From Streptomyces bottropensis ATCC 25435 (GTDB lineage Bacteria; Actinomycetota; Actinomycetes; Streptomycetales; Streptomycetaceae), in assembly GCF_000383595.1 (NCBI RefSeq), contig NZ_KB911581.1, positions 496,001 to 560,000 on the forward strand: 64,000 nt of DNA. The letters run 5' to 3'. Both the position numbers and the translations under genes were made by a program. Under the pieces are notes generated by a model. That model ran no database searches. It was not told the DNA's origin and saw nothing but the letters and a program-made list of their open reading frames with translations. Positions 26,516 to 34,652 of the stretch are shown in pieces; position 1 is the stretch's first letter, and each line of letters starts with the position of its first letter.

Positions 26516-26965
26516 CCCGGGCCCTCGGCCCCCACCTCCTCCACCCCGGGCCCGGGGGCCCTTGTCGGCGGTGGCGTGTAAGTTCTTCGAGTCGGCGGTT
26601 CGGCGGACGGAGAATTTCCGGCCGTGCCGTCGTCGGTTTCCGGGTTGATTCAGGCCTCCCGGTGATCGAGGATTTTTTCTCCCCGTCCGCCGCAACCGCG
26701 CGGCGGACGGGGAGCGTCTTTCACGGGCGCCCTTCGGCGGGGCTGGGCGCCAACATTCTGGCTTAGGGGAAGAGCTGGTACGCATGAGGTCGTTCGACGT
26801 GCTGTCCGGTGTTCGGCGGGCCGTACCGGCAGCTGAGCGCAGCGTGCCGTCGGGCGCGTCTGTCGCACCGGCCCGCGCATGGGTCACGCGGACACGTGTG
26901 CGATCTGACGCAAAAGAGATGGCTGCCACGTACAACCCCGACGGGGGGTCGCGGGTCCAACTGGC
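26516..26965. other. Intergenic region with two hairpins, 450 bp
   Basis: Just after asd, CCCGGGCCC repeats can pair at about 26517-26558 and may terminate the operon. A second, perfect 15-bp stem (CTCCCCGTCCGCCGC with GCGGCGGACGGGGAG, loop of 6) spans 26679-26714 and is preceded by a T6 run. It could be a terminator for either strand or a leader structure. The rest probably carries the promoter of the sigma-factor gene. No protein-coding frame is convincing. Confidence 0.6.
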
Positions 26966-27643
26966 GTGGCAGAGGTACTCGAATTCACCGCGGCACAGAC
27001 GAGGGGCACCGCCCTTCGTCCACCCCGCCGTCCCCGCTTGCCCGGTTCGGCCGGCGGCATGCCGGTGATCGCGCCGATGCCCGCGGCGCGGCCGACCCGC
27101 ATACCCAACCAACGCGACGGCGCGGACGACACGTCGACGATGCCGGCCTCCGGCACGACCGTCGACCATCTCACCGAGACCTACCGCGCCCACTACCGCT
27201 CGCTTCTCGGGCTCGCGGCGCTCCTCCTCGACGACACCGCCTCCTGCGAGGACGTGGTCCAGGAGGCCTTCATCCGCGTGCACTCGGCGCGCAAGCGTGT
27301 CCGCGAGCCGGAGAAGACGCTCGCCTATCTGCGCCAGACGGTCGTGAACCTCTCGCGCTCCGCCCTGCGCCGCCGCATCCTCGGTCTGAAGCTGCTGTCG
27401 AAGCCGATGCCCGACATGGCGAGCGCGGAGGAGGGCGCGTACGACCTGCTGGAGCGTGACTCCCTCATCAAGGCGATGAAGGGCCTGCAGCGCCGCCAGC
27501 GCGAGGTCCTCGTGCTGCGCTACTTCGCCGACATGACCGAGGCCCAGGTCGCCGAGACCCTCGGCATATCGCTCGGCTCGGTCAAGGCGTACGGCTCCCG
27601 GGGCATCGCGGCACTGCGCGTCGCCATGGAGGCGCCGGCATGA
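26966..27643 (+). CDS. SigE-family RNA polymerase sigma factor
   Basis: The 225-residue protein (GTG start) has a long basic N-terminal extension. Sigma region 2 follows (YRAHYRSLLGLAALLL, SCEDVVQEAFIRVHSA with the polymerase-binding pattern, AYLRQTVVNLSRSALRRR), then region 4 (LQRRQREVLVLRYFADMTEA, VAETLGISLGSVKAYGSRGI). It belongs to the SigE-type ECF group described in actinobacteria. The stop overlaps the start of a membrane protein gene by ATGA; that partner is probably its regulator. The gene follows the ask-asd operon, an order seen in other streptomycetes. Confidence 0.93.
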   Translation: MAEVLEFTAAQTRGTALRPPRRPRLPGSAGGMPVIAPMPAARPTRIPNQRDGADDTSTMPASGTTVDHLTETYRAHYRSLLGLAALLLDDTASCEDVVQEAFIRVHSARKRVREPEKTLAYLRQTVVNLSRSALRRRILGLKLLSKPMPDMASAEEGAYDLLERDSLIKAMKGLQRRQREVLVLRYFADMTEAQVAETLGISLGSVKAYGSRGIAALRVAMEAPA

Positions 27644-29343
27644 GCACGCACGGCAAGGGCGACGGACCCGACAGGCGCGACGGGCGTGACGGACGGGACG
27701 AACTCGGCGCCCGCAGGCGCGCCTCGTGGGGGCGCCGGGACGACGACGAACGCGCTGCGGAGCGCGGGGAAGCACCCGCGCGAGAGCGCGGGGAAGCACG
27801 CGCTGAGCGTGGGCAGGACGGGCGCGTCGGGGGGCGCGGGCTCGAAGAGCACGATGAAACGCAATCGCACGCTGGGAACGGAACTGTGAATCACGGCCCC
27901 GAAGAACAAGGCCCCCACCCCAAGGGCCGGCATCTCGAAGGCCGCACTCCGGACGACCCGCCGGTGGTGGACTCGGCCGGAGCCTCGCGGGATGAGGATG
28001 CGCGGTCCGAGGGTCGGGCCGCGGATGACCAGTCCGCGGATGACCGGCTTTCTGAAGACCGGCTTTCTGAAGACCAGCTTTCTGAAGACCAGCCTTCTGA
28101 AGACCAGCCTTCGGAAGACCAGCCTTCGGACGGCTCCCGTTCGGGAAGTGCTCCAGGGACTACTTCAGGGAGTACTTCGGGGGGTACGAAGGACTCGGGC
28201 GCGGACCTCTCGGCCGAGGGTTCCGCCCGCGCGGCCGAGCCGGGGGCCGACGACTCGCTCCTGAGCGCCCTGCGGTTGGGCGGCCTTGGCTCCGGCGGCT
28301 CGGGGCCGGGCGGCCCGGGGCCGAAGGTGACCGGCGGATTCGAGCCGGACGACGAGCTGGTGCTGCGCAATCTGCTGCAGCAGGCGGTGTCGGAGATCGA
28401 GCCCAGGGACGGCACGCTGGAACATCTGCGGCGGGCGGTACCGGCGAGGCGGGCGCGCAAGCGGCAGGCCGTCGTCGGCATGGCGGCCGCCGCGCTCTTC
28501 ATCGGCACGGCGATCCCCGCCCTGATCCACGTCTCCAACTCCCCCGGCTCCGACCTCCACACCTCCATCACCGGCAACGGCTCCCACACGCAGGGGAGCG
28601 ACGGCGACGCCAAGGGGCAGACCGGCGGACAGAATGCCTCGGGCGGCACCTCCGGCGGTTCCAAGGACTCCGGCAAGGGCAGCGGCAAGGGCAAGGACGA
28701 CAAGGGCAAGGGCGAAGGCAACGGCACCGTGGGCGGCGCCCAGCCGTCGCCCACGAGCGCTGCCTCCTCCCTGTGCACCTCGGCCCAGCTCGGCGGTGGC
28801 GGCAGCGTGGGCGCACCGGACTCCAGCGGCGCCGTCTACGGCTCGTTCCGCGTGTCCAACGTTTCCGGCACGAGCTGCACGGTCACCGGCTCGGGCAGTG
28901 TGGGAGCGTCCCCGCAGGGAGCCGCCGACTCCTCGAAGATCACCGTGGCGACCCATGTCGCCGGGGACGCGGCAACCGGACTGCCCGACCCGTCGCTGTC
29001 CCTGACGCAGCTGACGCTGGCGCCGGGCACGGCGTACGAGGTGCGGTTCGCCTGGGTGCCTTCGGAGCCCTGCCCCACCAGCAGTGGCGGTACGACCGAC
29101 GGCGGCGGCACCGGTGGCCCGGATCCGACACCGGACCCGACGCCCACGGGGGAGGCGACCCCGGGGACCACCACCGACGGCACCAACTCCGTCTCCACGC
29201 AGCTCCTCACCGAGGACGGCACCATCGACGGCAGCGTCGTCGTCTCGCACACCACCGCGGGCGGCATCGCCACCTTCACGACGGGCGTCGGCAACGCCTG
29301 CGCGGGCGTGCTCTACTACACGGGCCTGCTGGCGGGCGCCTGA
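27640..29343 (+). CDS. Membrane protein coupled to the sigma factor; possible anti-sigma factor
   Basis: The 567-residue protein has a highly charged cytoplasmic part of about 270 residues that includes a run of SEDQ repeats encoded by a 15-base tandem repeat. A conserved stretch follows (DDELVLRNLLQQAVSEIEPR, DGTLEHLRRAVPARRARKRQ), then one transmembrane helix (AVVGMAAAALFIGTAIPALI), a Gly/Ser/Lys linker and an extracytoplasmic beta-rich domain of about 200 residues with three or four Cys. The segment before the membrane resembles the regions found in membrane proteins coupled to SigE-type factors. Its start lies in the sigma-gene stop. Anti-sigma function is inferred from coupling and topology only; no zinc-binding ZAS motif is visible. 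Confidence 0.85.
   Translation: MSTHGKGDGPDRRDGRDGRDELGARRRASWGRRDDDERAAERGEAPARERGEARAERGQDGRVGGRGLEEHDETQSHAGNGTVNHGPEEQGPHPKGRHLEGRTPDDPPVVDSAGASRDEDARSEGRAADDQSADDRLSEDRLSEDQLSEDQPSEDQPSEDQPSDGSRSGSAPGTTSGSTSGGTKDSGADLSAEGSARAAEPGADDSLLSALRLGGLGSGGSGPGGPGPKVTGGFEPDDELVLRNLLQQAVSEIEPRDGTLEHLRRAVPARRARKRQAVVGMAAAALFIGTAIPALIHVSNSPGSDLHTSITGNGSHTQGSDGDAKGQTGGQNASGGTSGGSKDSGKGSGKGKDDKGKGEGNGTVGGAQPSPTSAASSLCTSAQLGGGGSVGAPDSSGAVYGSFRVSNVSGTSCTVTGSGSVGASPQGAADSSKITVATHVAGDAATGLPDPSLSLTQLTLAPGTAYEVRFAWVPSEPCPTSSGGTTDGGGTGGPDPTPDPTPTGEATPGTTTDGTNSVSTQLLTEDGTIDGSVVVSHTTAGGIATFTTGVGNACAGVLYYTGLLAGA
28042..28130 (+). repeat. 15-bp tandem repeat, six copies
   Basis: Units of the form GACCAGCCTTCTGAA repeat head to tail with a few substitutions and encode (L/P)SED(Q/R) pentapeptides. 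The copies are nearly identical and AT-richer than the surrounding gene, suggesting recent expansion. Confidence 0.9.
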
Positions 29344-29509
29344 CCTGACCGTACGGCCACCGGGGAGCACCGCCGCCGAACGCGCGGTGCTCGCCGGGTC
29401 CGGCTGTGCGGCGGTCCCGTGCTCCGATGACGCGTGTCGGTACGCCGGTTCCAGCGGTACGCCGGTCTTGCGCGACAGGTCTTGCACGACCGGTCCTACC
29501 TGTCCGGTC

Positions 29510-30337
29510 CTACTTGGCCGGTTCGGCTTCCCGCGCGAGGGCTTCGTCCGCGCGGGCCTCGTCCGGATCGTCCCCGGTCGTCTCGACGAGGCCCAGCTGC
29601 GCGTCCCGGATGAACTCGACCTCGCGGCGGACCAGCCGGAACCACATGAAGACGACGAAGCCGGCGAAGACGAACCACTCGCCGGTGTAGCCGAGGTTCT
29701 GGAAGGCCTTGAGGTCGAGCCCGGTGTCCTGCGGGGCGGTCGCGGGCACGGCCTTCATGCCCGAGTCGGCCTTGTCGAGCGTGACCCAGGCGTCGTACAG
29801 GTCGTCCGGCACGAGGTTCACCAGCGCCGCCGCGCTGATCGCCGAGGTCTGCCCGGCCGGGAGCCCGCCCTGGACGGGTACGCCGTTCGACCCCGGGGTC
29901 TCGGACGCCTGCAGCGAACCGGTGACGGTGACCTCGCCGGAGGGCGCGGCCGGGACGCGGCCGGCCTTCGCGGCGCCGGGCAGCCAGCCCCGTACGACGG
30001 GCAGCGCCTTGCCGTCGTCGGTGCGCAGCAGCGTCAGCACGTAGAAGCCGTTCCGGCCGTCCAGTTCACGGTTCGGCACGAGAAGCTGCTTGCCGTACCG
30101 TCCGGTGACGGTGGCCAGTGCGCCCGAGGTCTCCTTGTCCACCGGCAGCAGTTCCGCCAGCGGGCGTGCCGGGGCCCGGTCCGCCGGGTCGATCCGCTCG
30201 GTGGCCGCGCGATGGTCCTGCATCCGGTCCTCGAAGCGGCTCAGCTGCCACGACCCCATGAACACGCAGAAGGGGATGGCGAGCAGCACGAAGACGTTGA
30301 TCCCCCACCATCGGGGCGTCAGCAGAAACCGGTACAC
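29510..30337 (-). CDS. SURF1-family cytochrome oxidase assembly protein
   Basis: The protein of about 275 residues has the SURF1 layout. An N-terminal helix is preceded by YRFLLTPRWWGINVF and followed by GSWQLSRFEDR. A periplasmic domain carries GRYGKQLLVPNRELDGRNGFYVL and PVVRGWLPG. A C-terminal helix contains the NLGYTGEWFVFAGFVVFMWF signature. SURF1 proteins help insert heme a into cytochrome c oxidase subunit I. The GTG at 30337 gives the family N-terminus; another GTG three codons upstream is equally possible. The C-terminal tail is a charged Glu/Ala/Asp stretch. Confidence 0.92.
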   Translation of the reverse strand: MYRFLLTPRWWGINVFVLLAIPFCVFMGSWQLSRFEDRMQDHRAATERIDPADRAPARPLAELLPVDKETSGALATVTGRYGKQLLVPNRELDGRNGFYVLTLLRTDDGKALPVVRGWLPGAAKAGRVPAAPSGEVTVTGSLQASETPGSNGVPVQGGLPAGQTSAISAAALVNLVPDDLYDAWVTLDKADSGMKAVPATAPQDTGLDLKAFQNLGYTGEWFVFAGFVVFMWFRLVRREVEFIRDAQLGLVETTGDDPDEARADEALAREAEPAK

Positions 30338-30412
30338 GCCTTCCACCGTACGGTGCCCGCGCCGGTCGCCGGGCCGCGGGGTCGACCCCCGCAGCCCGCG
30401 GTGTCACCCGCC

Positions 30413-30805
30413 TCAGTACCGCTCGACGAGGTGCTCACGCCCGGCCGGCGGCTCGTACGGCTCGGGCCAGAAGTCGGTGACGGCCGCTATCCGGCCGTCG
30501 CCGTCCCCCGTGAAGAAGGAGATCGCGTACATCTCCTCCAGCCCGACCGTGACGTGCGTCCAGCTGACGACCTGCCCCGGTTCCGCGACGATCCGCTCGA
30601 TCCTCGCGTGCCAGTCGCCCGGATACTCCCGGTTGAACCGCACGTACCGCTCCCTGCCGCGTATCCGCTCGCGCGTCTGCGGCAACTCGTACACGACGTC
30701 CTCGGCCAGCGTCTCGGCGAACGCGGCCCAGTCCCGGCCCTCGGCGGCGGCCCAGAAGCGCTCGACGGCCCGGCGCAGCCCGGTGTCTGTGGTCGTTGAG
30801 GTCAT
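30413..30805 (-). CDS. NTF2-like (SnoaL-type) protein
   Basis: The 130-residue product starts MTSTTTDTGLRRAVERFWAA. It shows the single-domain SnoaL cone: an N-terminal helix with EGRDWAAFAETLAEDVVYEL, the strand region YVRFNREYPGDWHARIERIV, then VSWTHVTVG and a final strand AAVTDFWPEPYEPP. Such proteins are cyclases, isomerases or ligand-binding folds; no substrate can be named. An upstream ATG five codons earlier is less likely. Confidence 0.85.
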   Translation of the reverse strand: MTSTTTDTGLRRAVERFWAAAEGRDWAAFAETLAEDVVYELPQTRERIRGRERYVRFNREYPGDWHARIERIVAEPGQVVSWTHVTVGLEEMYAISFFTGDGDGRIAAVTDFWPEPYEPPAGREHLVERY

Positions 30806-30876
30806 GGGGCGAGTCTGCACCCGACCACTGACAATCGGTCCGGCCGAACCCCGCCCGAGGCGGTCGCGGGGCGAAG

Positions 30877-30885
30877 TTGTCCACA
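30877..30885 (+). promoter_or_regulatory. Single consensus DnaA box
   Basis: TTGTCCACA matches the DnaA box reported for streptomycete origins, but it stands alone between two genes. It may titrate DnaA or be chance. Confidence 0.3.
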
Positions 30886-30936
30886 GGCTGGGGACCTCGG
30901 CGGCACGTTGTCGTGCGGGCGGGGCAATATGGGGCC

Positions 30937-32766
30937 ATGACTGAGAGCAACGGGGCCACCCCGCAGCAGCAGAGCGGATCCATGCCCGACTGGGAGAAGC
31001 GGTTCCGGGCGCCGAGGGTGTCCCTGCCCGACTGGGCGGAGGACGCGCCGCACCGCTCGCTGTTCGTCTCCAACGCCACGGGCACGTACGAGTTGTACGC
31101 GTGGGACCGCGCCACCGGCGAGCAGCGCCAGGTCACGAACCGGGCCAACGGCACGACCGACGGCGTGCTCTCGCCCGACGGCGAGTGGATCTGGTGGTTC
31201 GACGACAAGGACGGCGACGAGTTCGGCATCTGGCGCCGTCAGCCGTTCCACGGCGGCCCGGACGAGGAGGGCGCCCCGGGCCTGGACCCGTCGTACCCGG
31301 CGGGCCTGGCCCTCGGCCGCGACGGCCGCACGGCGATCGTCGGCCGCTCCACCGACGAGGACGGTTCCACGATCCATCTGTCCCGGCAGGGCGAGGCCCC
31401 CGTCGAGATCTACCGCCACCGCGAGTCGGCCGGCGTCGGAGACCTCTCGCACGACGGCTCGCTGATCGCGATCGAGCACACCGAGCACGGCGACGCGATG
31501 CACTCGGCGCTGCGCGTGGTCCGCCCGGACGGCAGGACGGTCGCCGAGCTGGACGACACCAAGGGCGGCACGATCGAACTGGGCCTGGAGGTGCTGGGCT
31601 TCGCCCCCGTGGTCGGTGACACCCGGCTGCTCATCGGCCACCAGCGGGGCGGCCGTTGGGAACCCCTCGTCTGGGACGTGTCCTCGGGCGAGGAGACCGA
31701 CCTCGGACTCTCCGGGCGGCTGGAGGGCGACCTGAGCGCCGAGTGGTATCCGGACGGCTCCGCCCTGCTCGTCGCCCACAGCTTTGAGGCCCGCAGCGAA
31801 CTGTTCCGCTACGACCTGGCCTCCCGTGCCCTGGAGCGCGTGGACACGCCGCGCGGCACCGTCTCCGGGGCCACCGCCCGCCCCGACGGCAGCGTCGAGT
31901 ACCTGTGGTCCTCCGCCGCCGAGCCGCCGGTCGTCCGCTCCACCACGGGCGAGGTCGTCCTCGACCCGCCGGGTCCGAAGTCCCCCGGCTCGGTGCCGGT
32001 GGAGGACGTCTGGGTGGACACACCCGGCGGCCGCGTCCACGCCCTGGTCCAGCGCCCGGCCGGGGTCGACGGCCCGTATCCGACCGTCTTCGACATCCAC
32101 GGCGGTCCGACCTGGCACGACAGCGACGCCTTCGCGGCGGGACCTGCCGCCTGGCTGGATCACGGATACGCGGTCATCCGTATCAACTACCGGGGCTCCA
32201 CCGGCTACGGCCGCGCCTGGACCGACGCCCTCAAGCACCGGGTCGGCCTGATCGAGCTGGAGGACGTCGCGGCGGTCCGCCAGTGGGCGGTGACCTCCGG
32301 TTTCGCCGACCCGGACCGGCTCGTCCTCACCGGCGGCTCCTGGGGCGGTTACCTCACCCTCCTCGGCCTCGGCACCGAACCGGACGCCTGGACCCTCGGC
32401 ATCGCCGCCGTCCCCGTCGCGGACTACGTCACCGCGTACCACGACGAGATGGAGGCGCTCAAGGCCATGGACCGCACCCTCCTGGGCGGTACGCCCGAGG
32501 AGGTCCCCGAGCGCTTCGAGGCCTCGTCACCCCTGACGTACGTCGACGCGGTGAAGGCCCCCGTCTACATCTCCGCAGGTGTCAACGACCCCCGCTGCCC
32601 CATCCGCCAGATCGACAACTACGTCGACCGGCTGGCTGGCCGGGGCGCCGTCCACGAGGTCTACCGCTACGACGCCGGCCACGGCTCCCTGGTCGTCGAC
32701 GAGCGCATCAAACAGATCCGCCTGGAACTGGACTTCGCCGAACGCCACTTGGGGGCGCGCACCTGA
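30937..32766 (+). CDS. S9-family prolyl oligopeptidase-like serine peptidase
   Basis: The 609-residue protein combines an N-terminal beta-propeller of about 350 residues with a C-terminal alpha/beta hydrolase. The propeller has repeated blade motifs such as GVLSPDGEWIWWFDDKDGD and GDLSHDGSLIAIE. The hydrolase shows the oxyanion region FDIHGGPTWHD, the strand-loop INYRGSTGYGRAW, the nucleophile GGSWGGYLTLL (Ser about residue 469), the Asp-containing SAGVNDPRCP and the His of DAGHGSLVVDE. S9 enzymes of this type cut short peptides or acyl-peptides in the cytosol. There is no signal peptide. A strong hairpin follows the stop. Confidence 0.93.
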   Translation: MTESNGATPQQQSGSMPDWEKRFRAPRVSLPDWAEDAPHRSLFVSNATGTYELYAWDRATGEQRQVTNRANGTTDGVLSPDGEWIWWFDDKDGDEFGIWRRQPFHGGPDEEGAPGLDPSYPAGLALGRDGRTAIVGRSTDEDGSTIHLSRQGEAPVEIYRHRESAGVGDLSHDGSLIAIEHTEHGDAMHSALRVVRPDGRTVAELDDTKGGTIELGLEVLGFAPVVGDTRLLIGHQRGGRWEPLVWDVSSGEETDLGLSGRLEGDLSAEWYPDGSALLVAHSFEARSELFRYDLASRALERVDTPRGTVSGATARPDGSVEYLWSSAAEPPVVRSTTGEVVLDPPGPKSPGSVPVEDVWVDTPGGRVHALVQRPAGVDGPYPTVFDIHGGPTWHDSDAFAAGPAAWLDHGYAVIRINYRGSTGYGRAWTDALKHRVGLIELEDVAAVRQWAVTSGFADPDRLVLTGGSWGGYLTLLGLGTEPDAWTLGIAAVPVADYVTAYHDEMEALKAMDRTLLGGTPEEVPERFEASSPLTYVDAVKAPVYISAGVNDPRCPIRQIDNYVDRLAGRGAVHEVYRYDAGHGSLVVDERIKQIRLELDFAERHLGART

Positions 32767-32784
32767 CGGCCCCGGCACCTCGGC

Positions 32785-32811
32785 CCCCCGCGCCCCCGAA
32801 GGGCGCGGGGG
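32785..32811. terminator. Bidirectional terminator between convergent genes
   Basis: CCCCCGCGCCC pairs perfectly with GGGCGCGGGGG (11 bp) around a CCGAA loop, midway between the S9 peptidase stop and the sigma-factor stop. Confidence 0.85.
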
Positions 32812-32821
32812 CACGGGCCTC

Positions 32822-33457
32822 TCACGCGGCCGCCAACACCGTTTCCTTCCCCTCCTGCTGGACCTCCTCCGCGGCCGCCAGCAACGCCACGAGCGTGGCC
32901 CGGGCCCGGGACACCCGTGAGCGCACCGTGCCGATGGGGCACCCCGTCAGGTCGGCCGCGTCCTCGTAGGACAGCCCCAGCATCTGGGTGAGGACGAACG
33001 CCTCCCGCCGCTCCTCGGGCAGCGCGCCCAGCAGATCGGTGAGCGCCACGCCGTCGTCGAAGCCGGGCAGTCCGCGCGGCTGGGCGTGCTCGACGGCGAG
33101 TCGCCAGTCCGGTACGTCGGACAGCCGGGGCCGGGCCGCCGCGTGCCGGAAGCTGTCGGTCACCGCCCGCCGGGCGATCGACAGCAGCCACGTGCGGGCG
33201 GAGCAGCGCCCCTCGAACCGGTGCAGGCTGCCGAGCGCCCGCAGGAAGGTGTCCTGGGCGAGGTCGTCCACCGCCTGGGGATCGGCGCAGAGGTGGGCGA
33301 CGAACCGCTGCACGTCACGGTGCAGCGCGCCCACGAACCGCTCGACGGCCTCCGGGTCCCCACCACGGGCGGCCAGCGCCCAGGCGGTTATGGACTCGTC
33401 GGTCGTGGACCGGGAGGCCTGCGGGACCGACGCGGGCAGGGGAGTAAGGGTGATCAC
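32822..33457 (-). CDS. ECF RNA polymerase sigma factor
   Basis: The 211-residue protein starts at a GTG with GAGAAGG 7 bases upstream; an ATG seven codons earlier is also possible. Region 2 contains VQRFVAHLCADPQAVDDLAQ, DTFLRALGSLHRFEGRCSAR and TWLLSIARRAVTDSFRH. Region 4 contains LPEERREAFVLTQMLGLSYE, DAADLTGCPIGTVRSRVSRA. The C-terminal tail is Glu/Ala rich. The DUF5134 membrane protein gene lies 305 bases upstream on the same strand. The spacer between them has no gene, only short repeats of an AGCGTGTG-like unit near 33595-33630. Confidence 0.93.
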   Translation of the reverse strand: MITLTPLPASVPQASRSTTDESITAWALAARGGDPEAVERFVGALHRDVQRFVAHLCADPQAVDDLAQDTFLRALGSLHRFEGRCSARTWLLSIARRAVTDSFRHAAARPRLSDVPDWRLAVEHAQPRGLPGFDDGVALTDLLGALPEERREAFVLTQMLGLSYEDAADLTGCPIGTVRSRVSRARATLVALLAAAEEVQQEGKETVLAAA

Positions 33458-33762
33458 CTGGTGTCCTTCTCGGGTCATCCGGGATCCGGACCAACCGGCA
33501 CGGGCAGGAACACGGGGGCGCACACGGTGAGACAGCCGTACACGCCCTCGCCGAGGCAGCCGTTCCGTTCGAGAGGAGCGGGTGACGGTCGGAGAGCGTG
33601 TGGGAGAACGTGTCGGGGAGCGTGTGTGCGCGTACGTGAGCACGCGTCCGGCGGTCCGGTGAGGAAGGGGGGCGGCCCGTACGGCACGCGCGGAGGCGGC
33701 GGCGTACGGCCGAAGCCCGAAGCGTGAGCCGTGTGTCGGCCGCCTCGGGTCACCGGCTGTCG

Positions 33763-34512
33763 TCAGATGACAGCGGTCCCGGCGGGCGGACCCCGAGAGG
33801 TGATCGCGTGGACGAGAAGAAGGCGGCGCGGCGAACGGTCCGCCCGCCCGCGGCGCACCCGCGGGCGCGGCCGCTCCGCGGCGAGGGGCAGCGCGAGCGA
33901 CAGGCGCAGGGGTGCGGCCAGCCAGCCGGCCACGGTCCGCAGCAGCCCGAAGGCCGCGCGTTCGCCGTACGCCAGCCACAGCCCGCACAGCAGCGCCGCG
34001 AGCAGGTGCGCGGCGAGCATGCCGGACGAGGACGTGTACAGGGACGCGAGCGAGGACATGAGCGACGAGGAGGAGGCGGACGAGCCGTCCAGGAGGTACC
34101 CGGTGTGGTCCACATGACCCAGGTGACCGGCCGCATCCATGGGGACCGTGTGAGTGAGGTGGGCGGAACCCATGTCCATGAGGTCCGCCGAGCCCGTGGA
34201 GCCCGTCCCGCTCATCGAACTCATCGCGTCCGTGCGGCCGCTGACGGCCGTCGTGGTGGACGACTGTGCCCGTTCGAAGCCCCAGTGGAGGGCTGTCTGG
34301 GCGGCGACCACGACGGACGTGATCAGGGGGAGTCCGCGCTCACGTCCGGCCAGGCACCAGCCGACGGCCCCGGTCAGGACCGCCCCGGCGACCATCGCCC
34401 ACCAGGGGACATGGCTGCCGGACATCAGCACGTGGCCGAGGGCGGCGAGCAGCACACAGACGGCCGCGAACATCGCGGCGCGTGTCGTGCGCGAACCCCA
34501 CCCTGCGGTCAT
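33763..34512 (-). CDS. DUF5134-type integral membrane protein
   Basis: The protein of about 249 residues starts MTAGWGSRTTRAAMFAA with GGATGGGG just upstream. Three N-terminal hydrophobic helices are followed by a Met/His/Asp/Ser-rich loop (MSSMSGTGSTGSADLMDMG, HLTHTVPMDAAGHLGHVDH) and two more helices, then a basic tail. The His/Met pattern suggests metal binding, and DUF5134 proteins have this shape. It is upstream of the ECF sigma gene on the same strand. A role in copper or other metal handling is a guess from composition. Confidence 0.75.
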   Translation of the reverse strand: MTAGWGSRTTRAAMFAAVCVLLAALGHVLMSGSHVPWWAMVAGAVLTGAVGWCLAGRERGLPLITSVVVAAQTALHWGFERAQSSTTTAVSGRTDAMSSMSGTGSTGSADLMDMGSAHLTHTVPMDAAGHLGHVDHTGYLLDGSSASSSSLMSSLASLYTSSSGMLAAHLLAALLCGLWLAYGERAAFGLLRTVAGWLAAPLRLSLALPLAAERPRPRVRRGRADRSPRRLLLVHAITSRGPPAGTAVI

Positions 34513-34652
34513 GGCGCCCCATCCTCGCATCCGGACACCGCGTCACCCCGTCCCTCTTGAGTACGGATTTCCACCCGCCGTCGCACTCACACCGCCAACT
34601 GTGATCCGGATCACTGAGGAACCGGTCGTGTGCATGGGGCAGTCTTCTGGTC

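Noticed and set aside
28042..28130. CRISPR-like repeat
   Set aside because: Units are contiguous, in frame and encode a low-complexity peptide; there are no spacers.
30877..30885. Replication origin
   Set aside because: Only a single DnaA box is present, with no cluster and no dnaA/dnaN genes nearby.
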